From positions 1 through 64,000 of the forward strand of contig CAMEOT010000008.1 in NCBI GenBank assembly GCA_945929965.1: DNA of 64,000 bases, written 5' to 3'. Origin of the DNA: an uncultured Lachnospiraceae bacterium (GTDB taxonomy: Bacteria; Bacillota; Clostridia; Lachnospirales; Lachnospiraceae). A program made the translations under genes and the position numbers. Positions within the stretch are counted from its first letter, which is position 1. Every line of letters begins with the position of its first letter. The notes below the pieces were generated by a model. It had not been told where the DNA came from and searched no databases. It saw only the letters and a program-made list of their open reading frames with translations. This document shows positions 47,865-55,144 of this stretch, one piece after another.

Positions 47865-49196
47865 ATGAAAATACAGTTATCTGATCATTTTAGTTATAAA
47901 CGGCTGCTGCGTTTTGTGGCACCGTCCATTTTAATGTTGTTATGTACTTCGGTGTACAGTATCGTCGATGGCTTTTTTGTATCCAACTATGTGGGAAAGA
48001 CGCCTTTCGCCGCCCTGAATCTGGTGATGCCGGTGCTGATGGGTGTGGGAACTCTTGGATTCATGGCAGGTACCGGAGGAAGCGCCGTGGTCTCCATGAC
48101 GTTGGGAGAAGGGAGAAAGGAACTGGCTAACGAATATTTTTCGCTGATCGTATATGTGACACTGGCGGTGTCAATCGTGGTGGGATGCATCTGTTTTGCA
48201 CTGGCACCGCAGATCGCACTGTCGCTGGGGGCTGACGGGGAACTGGAAGCGGACTGCGTGCGCTATTCCAGAATCTTGTTTTTGTTCTCCCCGTCATTTG
48301 TTATGCAGTATTTGTTCCAGAGCTTTTTTATCGCAGCGGAGAAGCCGACTTTGAGTTTAAAGGTAAATGTGATCGCAGGACTGACCAATGCGGTGTTAGA
48401 CTATGTGTTGATCGTGGCATTTCCTTTGGGACTGGTGGGAGCAGCACTGGCTACCGCAGCGGGACAGCTCGTCGGCGGAATCATCCCTGCAATCTATTTT
48501 TCCAGAGAGAACGGCAGCTTACTGCAGCTGGGGAAGGCGAAGTGGCATGGAAAAGTCATCTGGCAGACTGTGACCAACGGATCTTCTGAGCTGGTGACAA
48601 ATATCTCTACCTCTATCGTTAGCATCCTCTATAACTTCCAGTTGATGGAAGCAGCAGGCGAGAATGGTGTGGCGGCTTACGGCATCATAATGTACGTGGA
48701 TATCATTTTTATGACCTTGTATCTGGGATATTCCCTGGGATCTGCTCCTATCGTCAGCTTCCATTACGGTGCGGGCAATCATGCGGAACTGAAAAATCTT
48801 TGCCGGAAAAGTCAGGTCATTATCTCAGCTTGCGGTGTGATTCTGCTGACCGCTTCTCAGATCCTGACCGGACCGTTAGTAAAAATCTTTGCAAACTACG
48901 ATCAGGAGTTATTGGAAATGACCAACTGGGGATTTCGGATCTATGCCATTGCTTTCATGGTCCGCGGTATGAACGTGTGGGGGTCCTCCTTCTTCACAGC
49001 CCTGAACAACGGAGACGTATCCGCAGCAATCTCTTTCCTGCGTACCTTCGTGTTCCAGATCGTCATCGTGCTGATCCTGCCGAAGCTGATCGGCATTACC
49101 GGTGTATGGCTGTCCATCGTACTGGCAGAGTTCCTGGCGCTGTTTGTGACAATAGGATTCCTGATCGCCAAGAGAAAAAAATATCATTATGCGTAA
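47865..49196 (+). CDS. MATE-family multidrug exporter
   Basis: 443 residues; starts at 47865, 47853 or 47760 are in frame, and the family N-terminus fits 47865 ('MKIQLSDHFSYKRLLRFVAP'). Twelve membrane segments are expected; 'SIVDGFFVSNYVGKTPFAAL' and 'MAGTGGSAVVSMTLGEGRKE' are MATE N-lobe motifs, and 'YGIIMYVDIIFMTLYLGYSL' the C-lobe counterpart. It exports drugs or metabolites by cation exchange. The downstream position from marR suggests regulation by its ligand. Confidence 0.9.
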   Translation: MKIQLSDHFSYKRLLRFVAPSILMLLCTSVYSIVDGFFVSNYVGKTPFAALNLVMPVLMGVGTLGFMAGTGGSAVVSMTLGEGRKELANEYFSLIVYVTLAVSIVVGCICFALAPQIALSLGADGELEADCVRYSRILFLFSPSFVMQYLFQSFFIAAEKPTLSLKVNVIAGLTNAVLDYVLIVAFPLGLVGAALATAAGQLVGGIIPAIYFSRENGSLLQLGKAKWHGKVIWQTVTNGSSELVTNISTSIVSILYNFQLMEAAGENGVAAYGIIMYVDIIFMTLYLGYSLGSAPIVSFHYGAGNHAELKNLCRKSQVIISACGVILLTASQILTGPLVKIFANYDQELLEMTNWGFRIYAIAFMVRGMNVWGSSFFTALNNGDVSAAISFLRTFVFQIVIVLILPKLIGITGVWLSIVLAEFLALFVTIGFLIAKRKKYHYA

Positions 49197-49406
49197 TTAT
49201 TCAGAGCCATGCAAACTGCGTTCTGCGAATGCTTGCATTCAGGCGGATAAGCAATTTTATATGGCGAAGTAACCATATGAGCAGAGAACAGGCAGGCCTG
49301 TTCTCCAAGGAAGCCTCCGGATTGTTTCCTTGACAGAAAAATGGCAAATACTTATACTGAAAGTGCACTTTGTTCTCTATAAAAGCGCAGAAATGAGGAA
49401 ATGAAA

Positions 49407-50861
49407 ATGGGTGTTTTATCGAACTTAGAACCGAAGAAAGTATTTTACTATTTTGAAGAGATCACGAAGATCCCTCACGGCTCCGGCAATGTGGAGCAGA
49501 TCAGCAATTTCCTGGTGGACTTTGCAAAAGCACATAAGCTTTTCTATATACAGGATGCCATGAAAAATGTCATTATGGTCAAGGAGGCAACTCCCGGATA
49601 CGAGAAGGAGCCTGTGGTGATCCTGCAGGGACATATGGACATGGTAGCGGTGCAGACACCGGATTGTACCATAGATATGAAGACGGAAGGGTTAAAGGTA
49701 GGGATCGACGGAGACAGCGTCTATGCGGAGGGCACAAGCCTCGGCGGCGATGATGGTATCGCTGTGGCTTATGCATTGGCATTATTGGATTCCGAGGACA
49801 TCAGGCATCCCCGTTTGGAGGTCATCATTACGGTGGATGAGGAAGTTGGTATGGACGGAGCCAGAGAGATTGACCTGTCCATGTTACAGGGACATCGCAT
49901 GATCAATCTGGATTCCGAGGACGAAGGCATTTTCCTGACCAGCTGTGCCGGCGGTGCCAGAGTGAACTGCCGCTTTCCGATGAAAAAGCAGGAGCTTATT
50001 GGCGTGCGCTATGAGCTGGAAGTCTCTGGTCTCTTAGGGGGACATTCCGGCGGAGAGATCCATAAGGAAAGAGGCAATTCCAATTGTATCCTGGGAAGAC
50101 TTCTGTGGAATCTGTCTGAGAAAATGCCCGTAGGACTGGTATCTGCGGACGGAGGGCTGGCAGACAATGCCATTCCCAGACAGACGAAAGCGGTTGTCGT
50201 AGTAGAGGAAAAAGATACAGAAAGCTTAGCGCAGCAGGTAGCAGCTTTGGCAGCAGAACTGGGGGATGAGCTTGCTACCAAGGATCCGGACGTAAAGGTA
50301 ACCGCGAAAAAGTTAGCAGACACTGCCGAGACAATCACCTGTGCTGCTCCGGAAGATACAAAACGTGTGGCAGCCTTTTTACAGGCAACGCCCAACGGTG
50401 TACAGGCGATGAGCGCAGATATGCCGGGGCTGGTACAGACCTCTCTGAATCTGGGTATCCTGAAAGTGGATGCGGAGGCTTTACGAGCAGAGTATTCTGT
50501 CAGAAGCAGCGTGGAAAGTGAGAAGGATAACCTGATCGCAAAGCTTTCTGCACTCGTGGAACTGACCGGCGGCAGCTACGAAGTCACCGGAGATTATCCC
50601 GGCTGGAAGTACCGCGTTCATTCTCCACTGCGGGAAAAAATGGTGAAGCTGTATGCGGAAATGTACGGCACTGAGCCCAGGGTGGAGGCTATCCATGCAG
50701 GATTGGAGTGCGGACTGTTAGGCAGCAAAATCTCAGACCTTGACTGTGTATCCATGGGACCGGATATGAAGGACATTCATACGACAGAGGAGACCTTAAG
50801 CATTTCTTCCACGAAGAGAGTGTGGGAGTATCTGGTAAGGGTTCTGGAGACGAAGGACTGA
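49407..50861 (+). CDS. pepD: aminoacyl-histidine dipeptidase (PepD-type, M20)
   Basis: 484 residues from ATG 49407. Metal-binding motifs of the M20 family are in order: 'LQGHMDMVAVQ' (about 72-82), 'LGGDDGIAVAYALAL', 'DEEVGMDGA' and 'INLDSEDEG', then 'GGHSGGEIHKERGN' in the lid region, and a C-terminal His in 'HAGLECGLL'. It cleaves Xaa-His and related dipeptides in the cytoplasm. AAATGAGGAA lies upstream; ATG 49401 is also possible. Confidence 0.92.
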   Translation: MGVLSNLEPKKVFYYFEEITKIPHGSGNVEQISNFLVDFAKAHKLFYIQDAMKNVIMVKEATPGYEKEPVVILQGHMDMVAVQTPDCTIDMKTEGLKVGIDGDSVYAEGTSLGGDDGIAVAYALALLDSEDIRHPRLEVIITVDEEVGMDGAREIDLSMLQGHRMINLDSEDEGIFLTSCAGGARVNCRFPMKKQELIGVRYELEVSGLLGGHSGGEIHKERGNSNCILGRLLWNLSEKMPVGLVSADGGLADNAIPRQTKAVVVVEEKDTESLAQQVAALAAELGDELATKDPDVKVTAKKLADTAETITCAAPEDTKRVAAFLQATPNGVQAMSADMPGLVQTSLNLGILKVDAEALRAEYSVRSSVESEKDNLIAKLSALVELTGGSYEVTGDYPGWKYRVHSPLREKMVKLYAEMYGTEPRVEAIHAGLECGLLGSKISDLDCVSMGPDMKDIHTTEETLSISSTKRVWEYLVRVLETKD

Positions 50862-51001
50862 CTGAATTTGAGTAACAGAAAGTCCAGAGAATCAAATAAG
50901 ATAGAAACAATCGAAAAATGTAAAGAGTTAGCAAATACAAAAAAAGCTAAAATACAAATAACGTTGGAGGAAATACACTGTCACGGCGGTGTCAATAAAA
51001 G

Positions 51002-52045
51002 ATGAGCGATAAGATTTTATTCCAGTGTGACTATAATGAGGGAGCGCATCCGAAGGTGCTGGAGCGTCTGGTGCAGACCAATATGGAGCAGACACCGGGC
51101 TACAGCGAGGATAAATACTGCGAAGAGGCGCGCGAGAAGATCCGTAAGGCCTGTGGGGATGACAGCCTGGCAGTCCATTTCCTGGTAGGAGGAACCCAGA
51201 CCAATGTCACAGTGATCAATGCAGCACTTCGCAAACACCAGGGCGTGCTTTGCGCTGTCACAGGACATATCAATGTCCATGAGACCGGTGCGGTGGAAGC
51301 TTGCGGACATAAGGTACTGGGACTGCCAAGTCCTGACGGCAAGATCATGGCAGCGCAGGTAGCAGAGGCTTACGAAGCCCATATTCATAACGACAGCTTT
51401 GAGCACATGGTACAGCCGAAAATGGTGTACATTTCCAATCCCACCGAGGTTGGAACCATTTACAGTAAAGCAGAACTGACCGCTCTGTCTGAGACCTGCC
51501 ACAAATACGGACTGTATCTGTTCTTAGATGGCGCCAGACTGGGCTACGGACTGGCAGCGCCGGACAATGATCTGACATTGCCGGAGATCGCAGCGCTTTG
51601 CGATGTCTTTTACATTGGTGGAACCAAGGTCGGCGCATTGTTTGGAGAAGCAGTAGTGATCAAAAATCCGGAGCTTGCACAGGATTTCCGATATCTCATC
51701 AAGCAGAACGGTGGCATGCTTGCCAAGGGAAGATTGCTGGGGCTACAGTTTGACGCTCTTTTCACAGATGGTCTCTATCAGGAGATCTCTGCCCATGCCA
51801 TTGCCATGGCAGAGAAGCTGAGAGGGGCATTTACCGCGAAGGGTTACACTTATCTGGCACCCAACCGGACGAACCAGATCTTCGTCATTGTGCCGGATGC
51901 ACACCTGGCAAAGATTTCAGAACAGTTCGAGTACAGCTATGACCAGCGGATCGATGCCGCACACAGTTGCGTGCGATTCTGTACCGGCTGGGCCACGAAG
52001 GAAGAAAATGTGGATGCACTGATCCGGTGCGTGGAAAAATTATAA
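51002..52045 (+). CDS. low-specificity L-threonine aldolase-type PLP enzyme
   Basis: 347 residues. 'FLVGGTQTNVTVI' binds the cofactor phosphate; 'HINVHETGAVEACGHKV' and 'DGARLGYGLAA' follow; the Schiff-base Lys is K209 in 'IGGTKVGALFGEA'. This is the beta-eliminating lyase fold of threonine aldolases, which split threonine to glycine and acetaldehyde. No strong ribosome site; GGAGGAAAT lies about 30 nt before the ATG. A terminator follows. Confidence 0.85.
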   Translation: MSDKILFQCDYNEGAHPKVLERLVQTNMEQTPGYSEDKYCEEAREKIRKACGDDSLAVHFLVGGTQTNVTVINAALRKHQGVLCAVTGHINVHETGAVEACGHKVLGLPSPDGKIMAAQVAEAYEAHIHNDSFEHMVQPKMVYISNPTEVGTIYSKAELTALSETCHKYGLYLFLDGARLGYGLAAPDNDLTLPEIAALCDVFYIGGTKVGALFGEAVVIKNPELAQDFRYLIKQNGGMLAKGRLLGLQFDALFTDGLYQEISAHAIAMAEKLRGAFTAKGYTYLAPNRTNQIFVIVPDAHLAKISEQFEYSYDQRIDAAHSCVRFCTGWATKEENVDALIRCVEKL

Positions 52046-52060
52046 TATGTTTGGAAGGTT

Positions 52061-52095
52061 CCGCAAGCCGGGAAAGGTTTGCGGAATTTTTTTGT
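52061..52095 (+). terminator. terminator after threonine aldolase
   Basis: TTCCGCAA pairs with TTGCGGAA, followed by TTTTTTT. Confidence 0.85.
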
Positions 52096-52165
52096 AATTG
52101 TCATTACTAAAAATTTTGTGGGGGTTACGCGTTTAACCTTTGTGAAAACTATATTTCTATTGTAA

Positions 52166-52376
52166 TATTGAATGATACCAGGGTCAAAAGGTCTAAGCCC
52201 ACATGAGCTAGCTCATAAGTGGGTGAAAGACCTTGGAACCCGCCCCAATATGAGCATAAAAGTGGGATGATAATCCCACGATTTGCGAATATTGAGTAGG
52301 ATTGTGATAGTGCGTAGCACGAAGCAATCCGTAGGTATCAAAATCGGGGGCTTTTGACCCCGACATCATTGAATCA
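52166..52376 (+). ncRNA. highly structured intergenic element, possible ncRNA or mobile repeat
   Basis: About 210 nt with nested pairings: GGGTCAAAAG (52181-52190) with CTTTTGACCC (52351-52360); AGGTC with GACCT; CCCACATGAGC with GCTCATAAGTGGG; GTGGGAT with ATCCCAC; CAATAT with ATATTG; GATTG with CAATC enclosing GTGCGTAGCAC; GATACC (52174-52179) with GGTATC (52333-52338). The last pairing crosses the first, so a pseudoknot or two folds are implied. I recall similar repeats between genes in Lachnospiraceae genomes but cannot name a family. Confidence 0.55.
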
Positions 52377-52426
52377 TAATACTAAAAATCCGTAATCAAT
52401 GTGGTATAGAACAGAGGAGAAAACAC

Positions 52427-52963
52427 ATGAATAAAGAAATGACCGTAAATGGGAAAAGCTATACGATAATTAAATTGCTGGGAAAGGGGAAGGGTGGATA
52501 TTCTTACTTAGCAGAGTACGGAAATAACAGGTATGTTTTGAAGCAGATACATCATGAACCTTGTGATTATTATCAGTTCGGAAACAAGCTTGAGGCAGAA
52601 ATCAGGGATTACAGGAAATTGAAAGAAATCGGAATAAAAATGCCAGTCATGCTTGAAACAGATGTGGAAAATGAACGCATTTTGAAGGAGTTTATTGACG
52701 GTGACACGATTTATCAGTTGGTTTTAGAAGACAAGATGAAAACTGACTATATCGGGCAATTACATAAAATGTGTGAGCTGTTATATGCTGCCAATACAAA
52801 TATTGATTATTTTCCAACGAATTTTGTTGTATATAACGAAGAAATATATTATGTGGATTTCGAGTGCAATGATTACATGGAAGAATGGAATTTTGAAAAC
52901 TGGGGTGTAAAATACTGGTCAAAGACACCGGAATTTTTGCAGTATGTGAAAGAGCATTCATGA
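52427..52963 (+). CDS. small protein kinase-like protein
   Basis: 178 residues with AGAGGAGAAA upstream. A glycine-rich loop ('LLGKGKGGYSYLAEYG'), a Lys in 'YVLKQIH', and C-terminal 'YFPTNFVVYNEEIYYVDFEC' (N and D of the metal-binding sites) follow the eukaryotic-like/APH kinase fold in compact form. The catalytic-loop Asp is in 'NIDYFPTNF'. Substrate unknown. It begins 50 nt after the structured element. Confidence 0.65.
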   Translation: MNKEMTVNGKSYTIIKLLGKGKGGYSYLAEYGNNRYVLKQIHHEPCDYYQFGNKLEAEIRDYRKLKEIGIKMPVMLETDVENERILKEFIDGDTIYQLVLEDKMKTDYIGQLHKMCELLYAANTNIDYFPTNFVVYNEEIYYVDFECNDYMEEWNFENWGVKYWSKTPEFLQYVKEHS

Positions 52964-53123
52964 TACAAATAGATAATCAGAAGAATATATTGAAAAACAA
53001 GCATTTGAGGGAATGATACGGATTGTATCACGTATGTGAAAGAGCGTTACTTTAATAGTATTAAGCTTTTTGATAGGGTGGAGATGTCTGAAAGACAAAC
53101 CAAAACGAAAGGCGGAAAAAATT

Positions 53124-53397
53124 ATGAAAAGGAACGAGAAAAAAGTTTACTGATTGGAATCATATTCCTTGGGCATTGTTTGCCAGTTTAACGATTATTG
53201 GAATTGTAAAAATACTGATGGTCTATTTCAAATTTGAACAAGGTAAAAAGATAATTACCTCTTTGTCTGTAGGACTTAGTATAATTGCTGTTTTGTTTTT
53301 GGCTATGGCAAGAGAGCAGTATGCGATAACAGTAATGTTCTTATTATTGCTTATTAAAGGCGGTCTGCTTTATAAACAAGCCAAGGCAGGTCAATGA
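53124..53397 (+). pseudogene. small membrane protein with frameshift at an A-run
   Basis: ATG 53124 starts 'MKRNEKK' but stops soon after the A6 run (53139-53144). With one A fewer the frame continues as 'FTDWNHIPWALFASLTIIGI' through three hydrophobic segments to 53397. An internal TTG at 53176 opens the 73-residue remainder. The gene is either broken by slippage or misread in this assembly. Confidence 0.45.
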
Positions 53398-53498
53398 GAT
53401 ATCCAATGAGGTCTTCCGCGAATCGGTCAATGGAGGCAGCATATGAATGATAAATCATTAGGAAATTTGGGGCTTATCCTTTGATTTTTGCCTGTTAC

Positions 53499-53533
53499 GC
53501 CCCGGGATTTTTCGGGTTCCGGGGCATTTTTTT
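53499..53533 (+). terminator. GC-rich terminator
   Basis: GCCCCGGGA pairs with TTCCGGGGC, followed by ATTTTTTT. Confidence 0.75.
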
Positions 53534-53547
53534 GAAATTGTGTTTGT

Positions 53548-53805
53548 TAAGCCCCGCTAAATCTTGAGTACTGGGGCTTAATTTATAATTTTTTTGTGCT
53601 AAGCCCCGTTGAAACTTGGAGAGCAGGGCGTAAATCTTAAAATGTCTCAGATAAGCCCCGTTGGCGTTCTGAAAGCAGGGCGTAAATCTTAAAACGTCTA
53701 AGTTAAGCCCCGTTGGTGCTTCGATAGTAGGGCGTAATCCTCCAAAATCCTAAAGTACACCCCGATGACTTCCAAACAGAAAGATTCAATACGCATATGT
53801 AGCGA
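53548..53805. repeat. 52-bp tandem repeats, five copies
   Basis: Copies start at 53548, 53600, 53652, 53704 and 53756, an exact 52-bp period. Each begins TAAGCCCCG (TACACCCCG in the last) and carries AGGGCGTAA (GGGGCTTAA in the first) about 30 bp in, so each can form a small GC stem. Copies 2-4 share GGGCGTAATC or GGGCGTAAATCTTAAAA. No gene is seen here. Confidence 0.8.
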
Positions 53806-53877
53806 TGGGGAAACAACAAATGGAAATATAGAGGAAAGCAGAAAAGAACCTTGATACAACATGAAATGTAACACAAA

Positions 53878-53904
53878 AAAAGTCCTTGAAATCAAGGACT
53901 TTTT
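53878..53904 (-). terminator. terminator of tRNA-Pro 1
   Basis: AAAGTCCTTGA pairs with TCAAGGACTTT with A/T runs on both sides; it acts leftward after the tRNA. Confidence 0.7.
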
Positions 53905-53910
53905 AATGAA

Positions 53911-53985
53911 TCGGAGTGGCGGGATTCGAACTCGCGACCTCCGCCTCCCTAAGACGGCGCTCTAACCAAGCTGAGCCACACCCCG
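53911..53985 (-). tRNA. tRNA-Pro(AGG), copy 1
   Basis: Minus strand. Acceptor CGGGGTG pairs with CACTCCG (one G-U), D-arm GCTC with GAGC, anticodon stem CCGTC with GGCGG around TTAGGGA (anticodon AGG), and T-arm GCGAG-TTCGAAT-CCCGC with one A-C mismatch. CCA is not encoded. The sequence is identical to the copy at 54138. Confidence 0.9.
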
Positions 53986-54089
53986 GAACGAAGACTATCA
54001 TAGCATAGAATTTTATAAAAAGCAAGCCATTTTTTAAATTTTTCAAATTTTTTCTACAATTTTCCAAAGTAGCAAATAAAATACAAAAC

Positions 54090-54126
54090 AAAAAAACGTC
54101 AAAACCTCGTAAAAAGATTTTGACGC
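54090..54126 (-). terminator. terminator of tRNA-Pro 2
   Basis: Read leftward, GCGTCAAAA pairs with TTTTGACG, followed by TTTTTTT. Confidence 0.7.
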
Positions 54127-54137
54127 CTTTAGATGAA

Positions 54138-54212
54138 TCGGAGTGGCGGGATTCGAACTCGCGACCTCCGCCTCCCTAAGACGGCGCTCTAACCAAGCTG
54201 AGCCACACCCCG
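54138..54212 (-). tRNA. tRNA-Pro(AGG), copy 2
   Basis: Same 75-nt sequence as the gene at 53911, including the A-C mismatch in the T-stem. Each copy has its own terminator, which points to duplication of a unit of about 227 bp. Confidence 0.9.
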
Positions 54213-54324
54213 AAACGCAAGTAAGATGATACCATGGAATTTTACAAAAAGCAAGAGTTTTTTAATAAAAAGTTAATTTGCCTATTTTGAGCCTATTGTC
54301 GTACAATATAATGAGTGTAAGGAA

Positions 54325-54347
54325 GTCAACATGTTTACATGATTGAC
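54325..54347. promoter_or_regulatory. palindromic operator upstream of tetR-type gene
   Basis: GTCAACATGT and ACATGATTGAC form a near-perfect palindrome around TT. A promoter-like TACAATATAAT lies just upstream (54302-54312). Likely site for the TetR-type protein encoded next. Confidence 0.6.
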
Positions 54348-54412
54348 GAACGACAACCTTAGCGAATGAATATCTTGTGAAGCTAATACATAAAAACAGT
54401 GGAGGATGGGCT

Positions 54413-54982
54413 ATGGCCAATATAACAAAACTGGCATTGGAAGCAGCTTTAAAAAAAGAGCTTCTCACGAAGCCTCTGGACAAGATCACCATCAATGATC
54501 TCGCCGAGGACTGCGGTATCAGCCGTATGGCTTTTTATTATCATTTCAAAGATATTTACGATCTGGTAGAGTGGGTATGTGTGGAGGACGGCACGAAGGC
54601 ACTGCAGGGGAAGAAGAACTATGAGAACTGGCAGGAAGGCTTCTGTCAGATTTTCGAGGCAGTGCAGGAGAACAAACCTTTTATTATGAATGTCTACCGC
54701 TGCGTGGATCGCCAGAAGATCGAAAGCTACTTGAATAAACTGACCTACCAGCTCATTGCGGACGTGGTGGAAGAAAAATGCGCCGGCATGCAGTTGGCGG
54801 AGGAACACAAGGAATTCATTGCCGGATTTTACAAATACGGTTTTGTGGGTGTGATGTTAGACTGGATCGACCGGGGAATGAAGGATGATTATCATAAGAT
54901 CGTTGAAGAACTGGCAATCACTCTTTATGGAAACATCAGCCGATCCATCGAAAATTTTGAGCACACGGAAAAGAAATTCTGA
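54413..54982 (+). CDS. TetR/AcrR-family regulator
   Basis: 189 residues from ATG 54413 after GTGGAGGAT. The N-terminal helix-turn-helix ('ITINDLAEDCGISRMAFYYH', about 23-45) is clear, and the C-terminal part resembles the DhaS-type ligand domain ('GFYKYGFVGVMLDWIDRGMK'). It lies upstream of oleate hydratase with a terminator between, so it may sense fatty acids and control that gene; this is inference. Confidence 0.85.
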   Translation: MANITKLALEAALKKELLTKPLDKITINDLAEDCGISRMAFYYHFKDIYDLVEWVCVEDGTKALQGKKNYENWQEGFCQIFEAVQENKPFIMNVYRCVDRQKIESYLNKLTYQLIADVVEEKCAGMQLAEEHKEFIAGFYKYGFVGVMLDWIDRGMKDDYHKIVEELAITLYGNISRSIENFEHTEKKF

Positions 54983-55012
54983 AATAGTACTGAAATAGTA
55001 TATGTACTTTAC

Positions 55013-55056
55013 AAAAAGGGCAGGATGATAAAAACTTTATCATTTGCCCTCTTTTG
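55013..55056 (+). terminator. terminator after tetR-type gene
   Basis: AAAGGGCA..ATGATAAA pairs with TTTATCAT..TGCCCTCTTTT. Confidence 0.8.
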
Positions 55057-55144
55057 TAAATTGGTTTTCTTATAAAAAAGAAGTAGGATACTACTTGTAA
55101 ACAGAAAAACATTTGAGAGTCATCAAAGAAAGGTGGTAATCATT

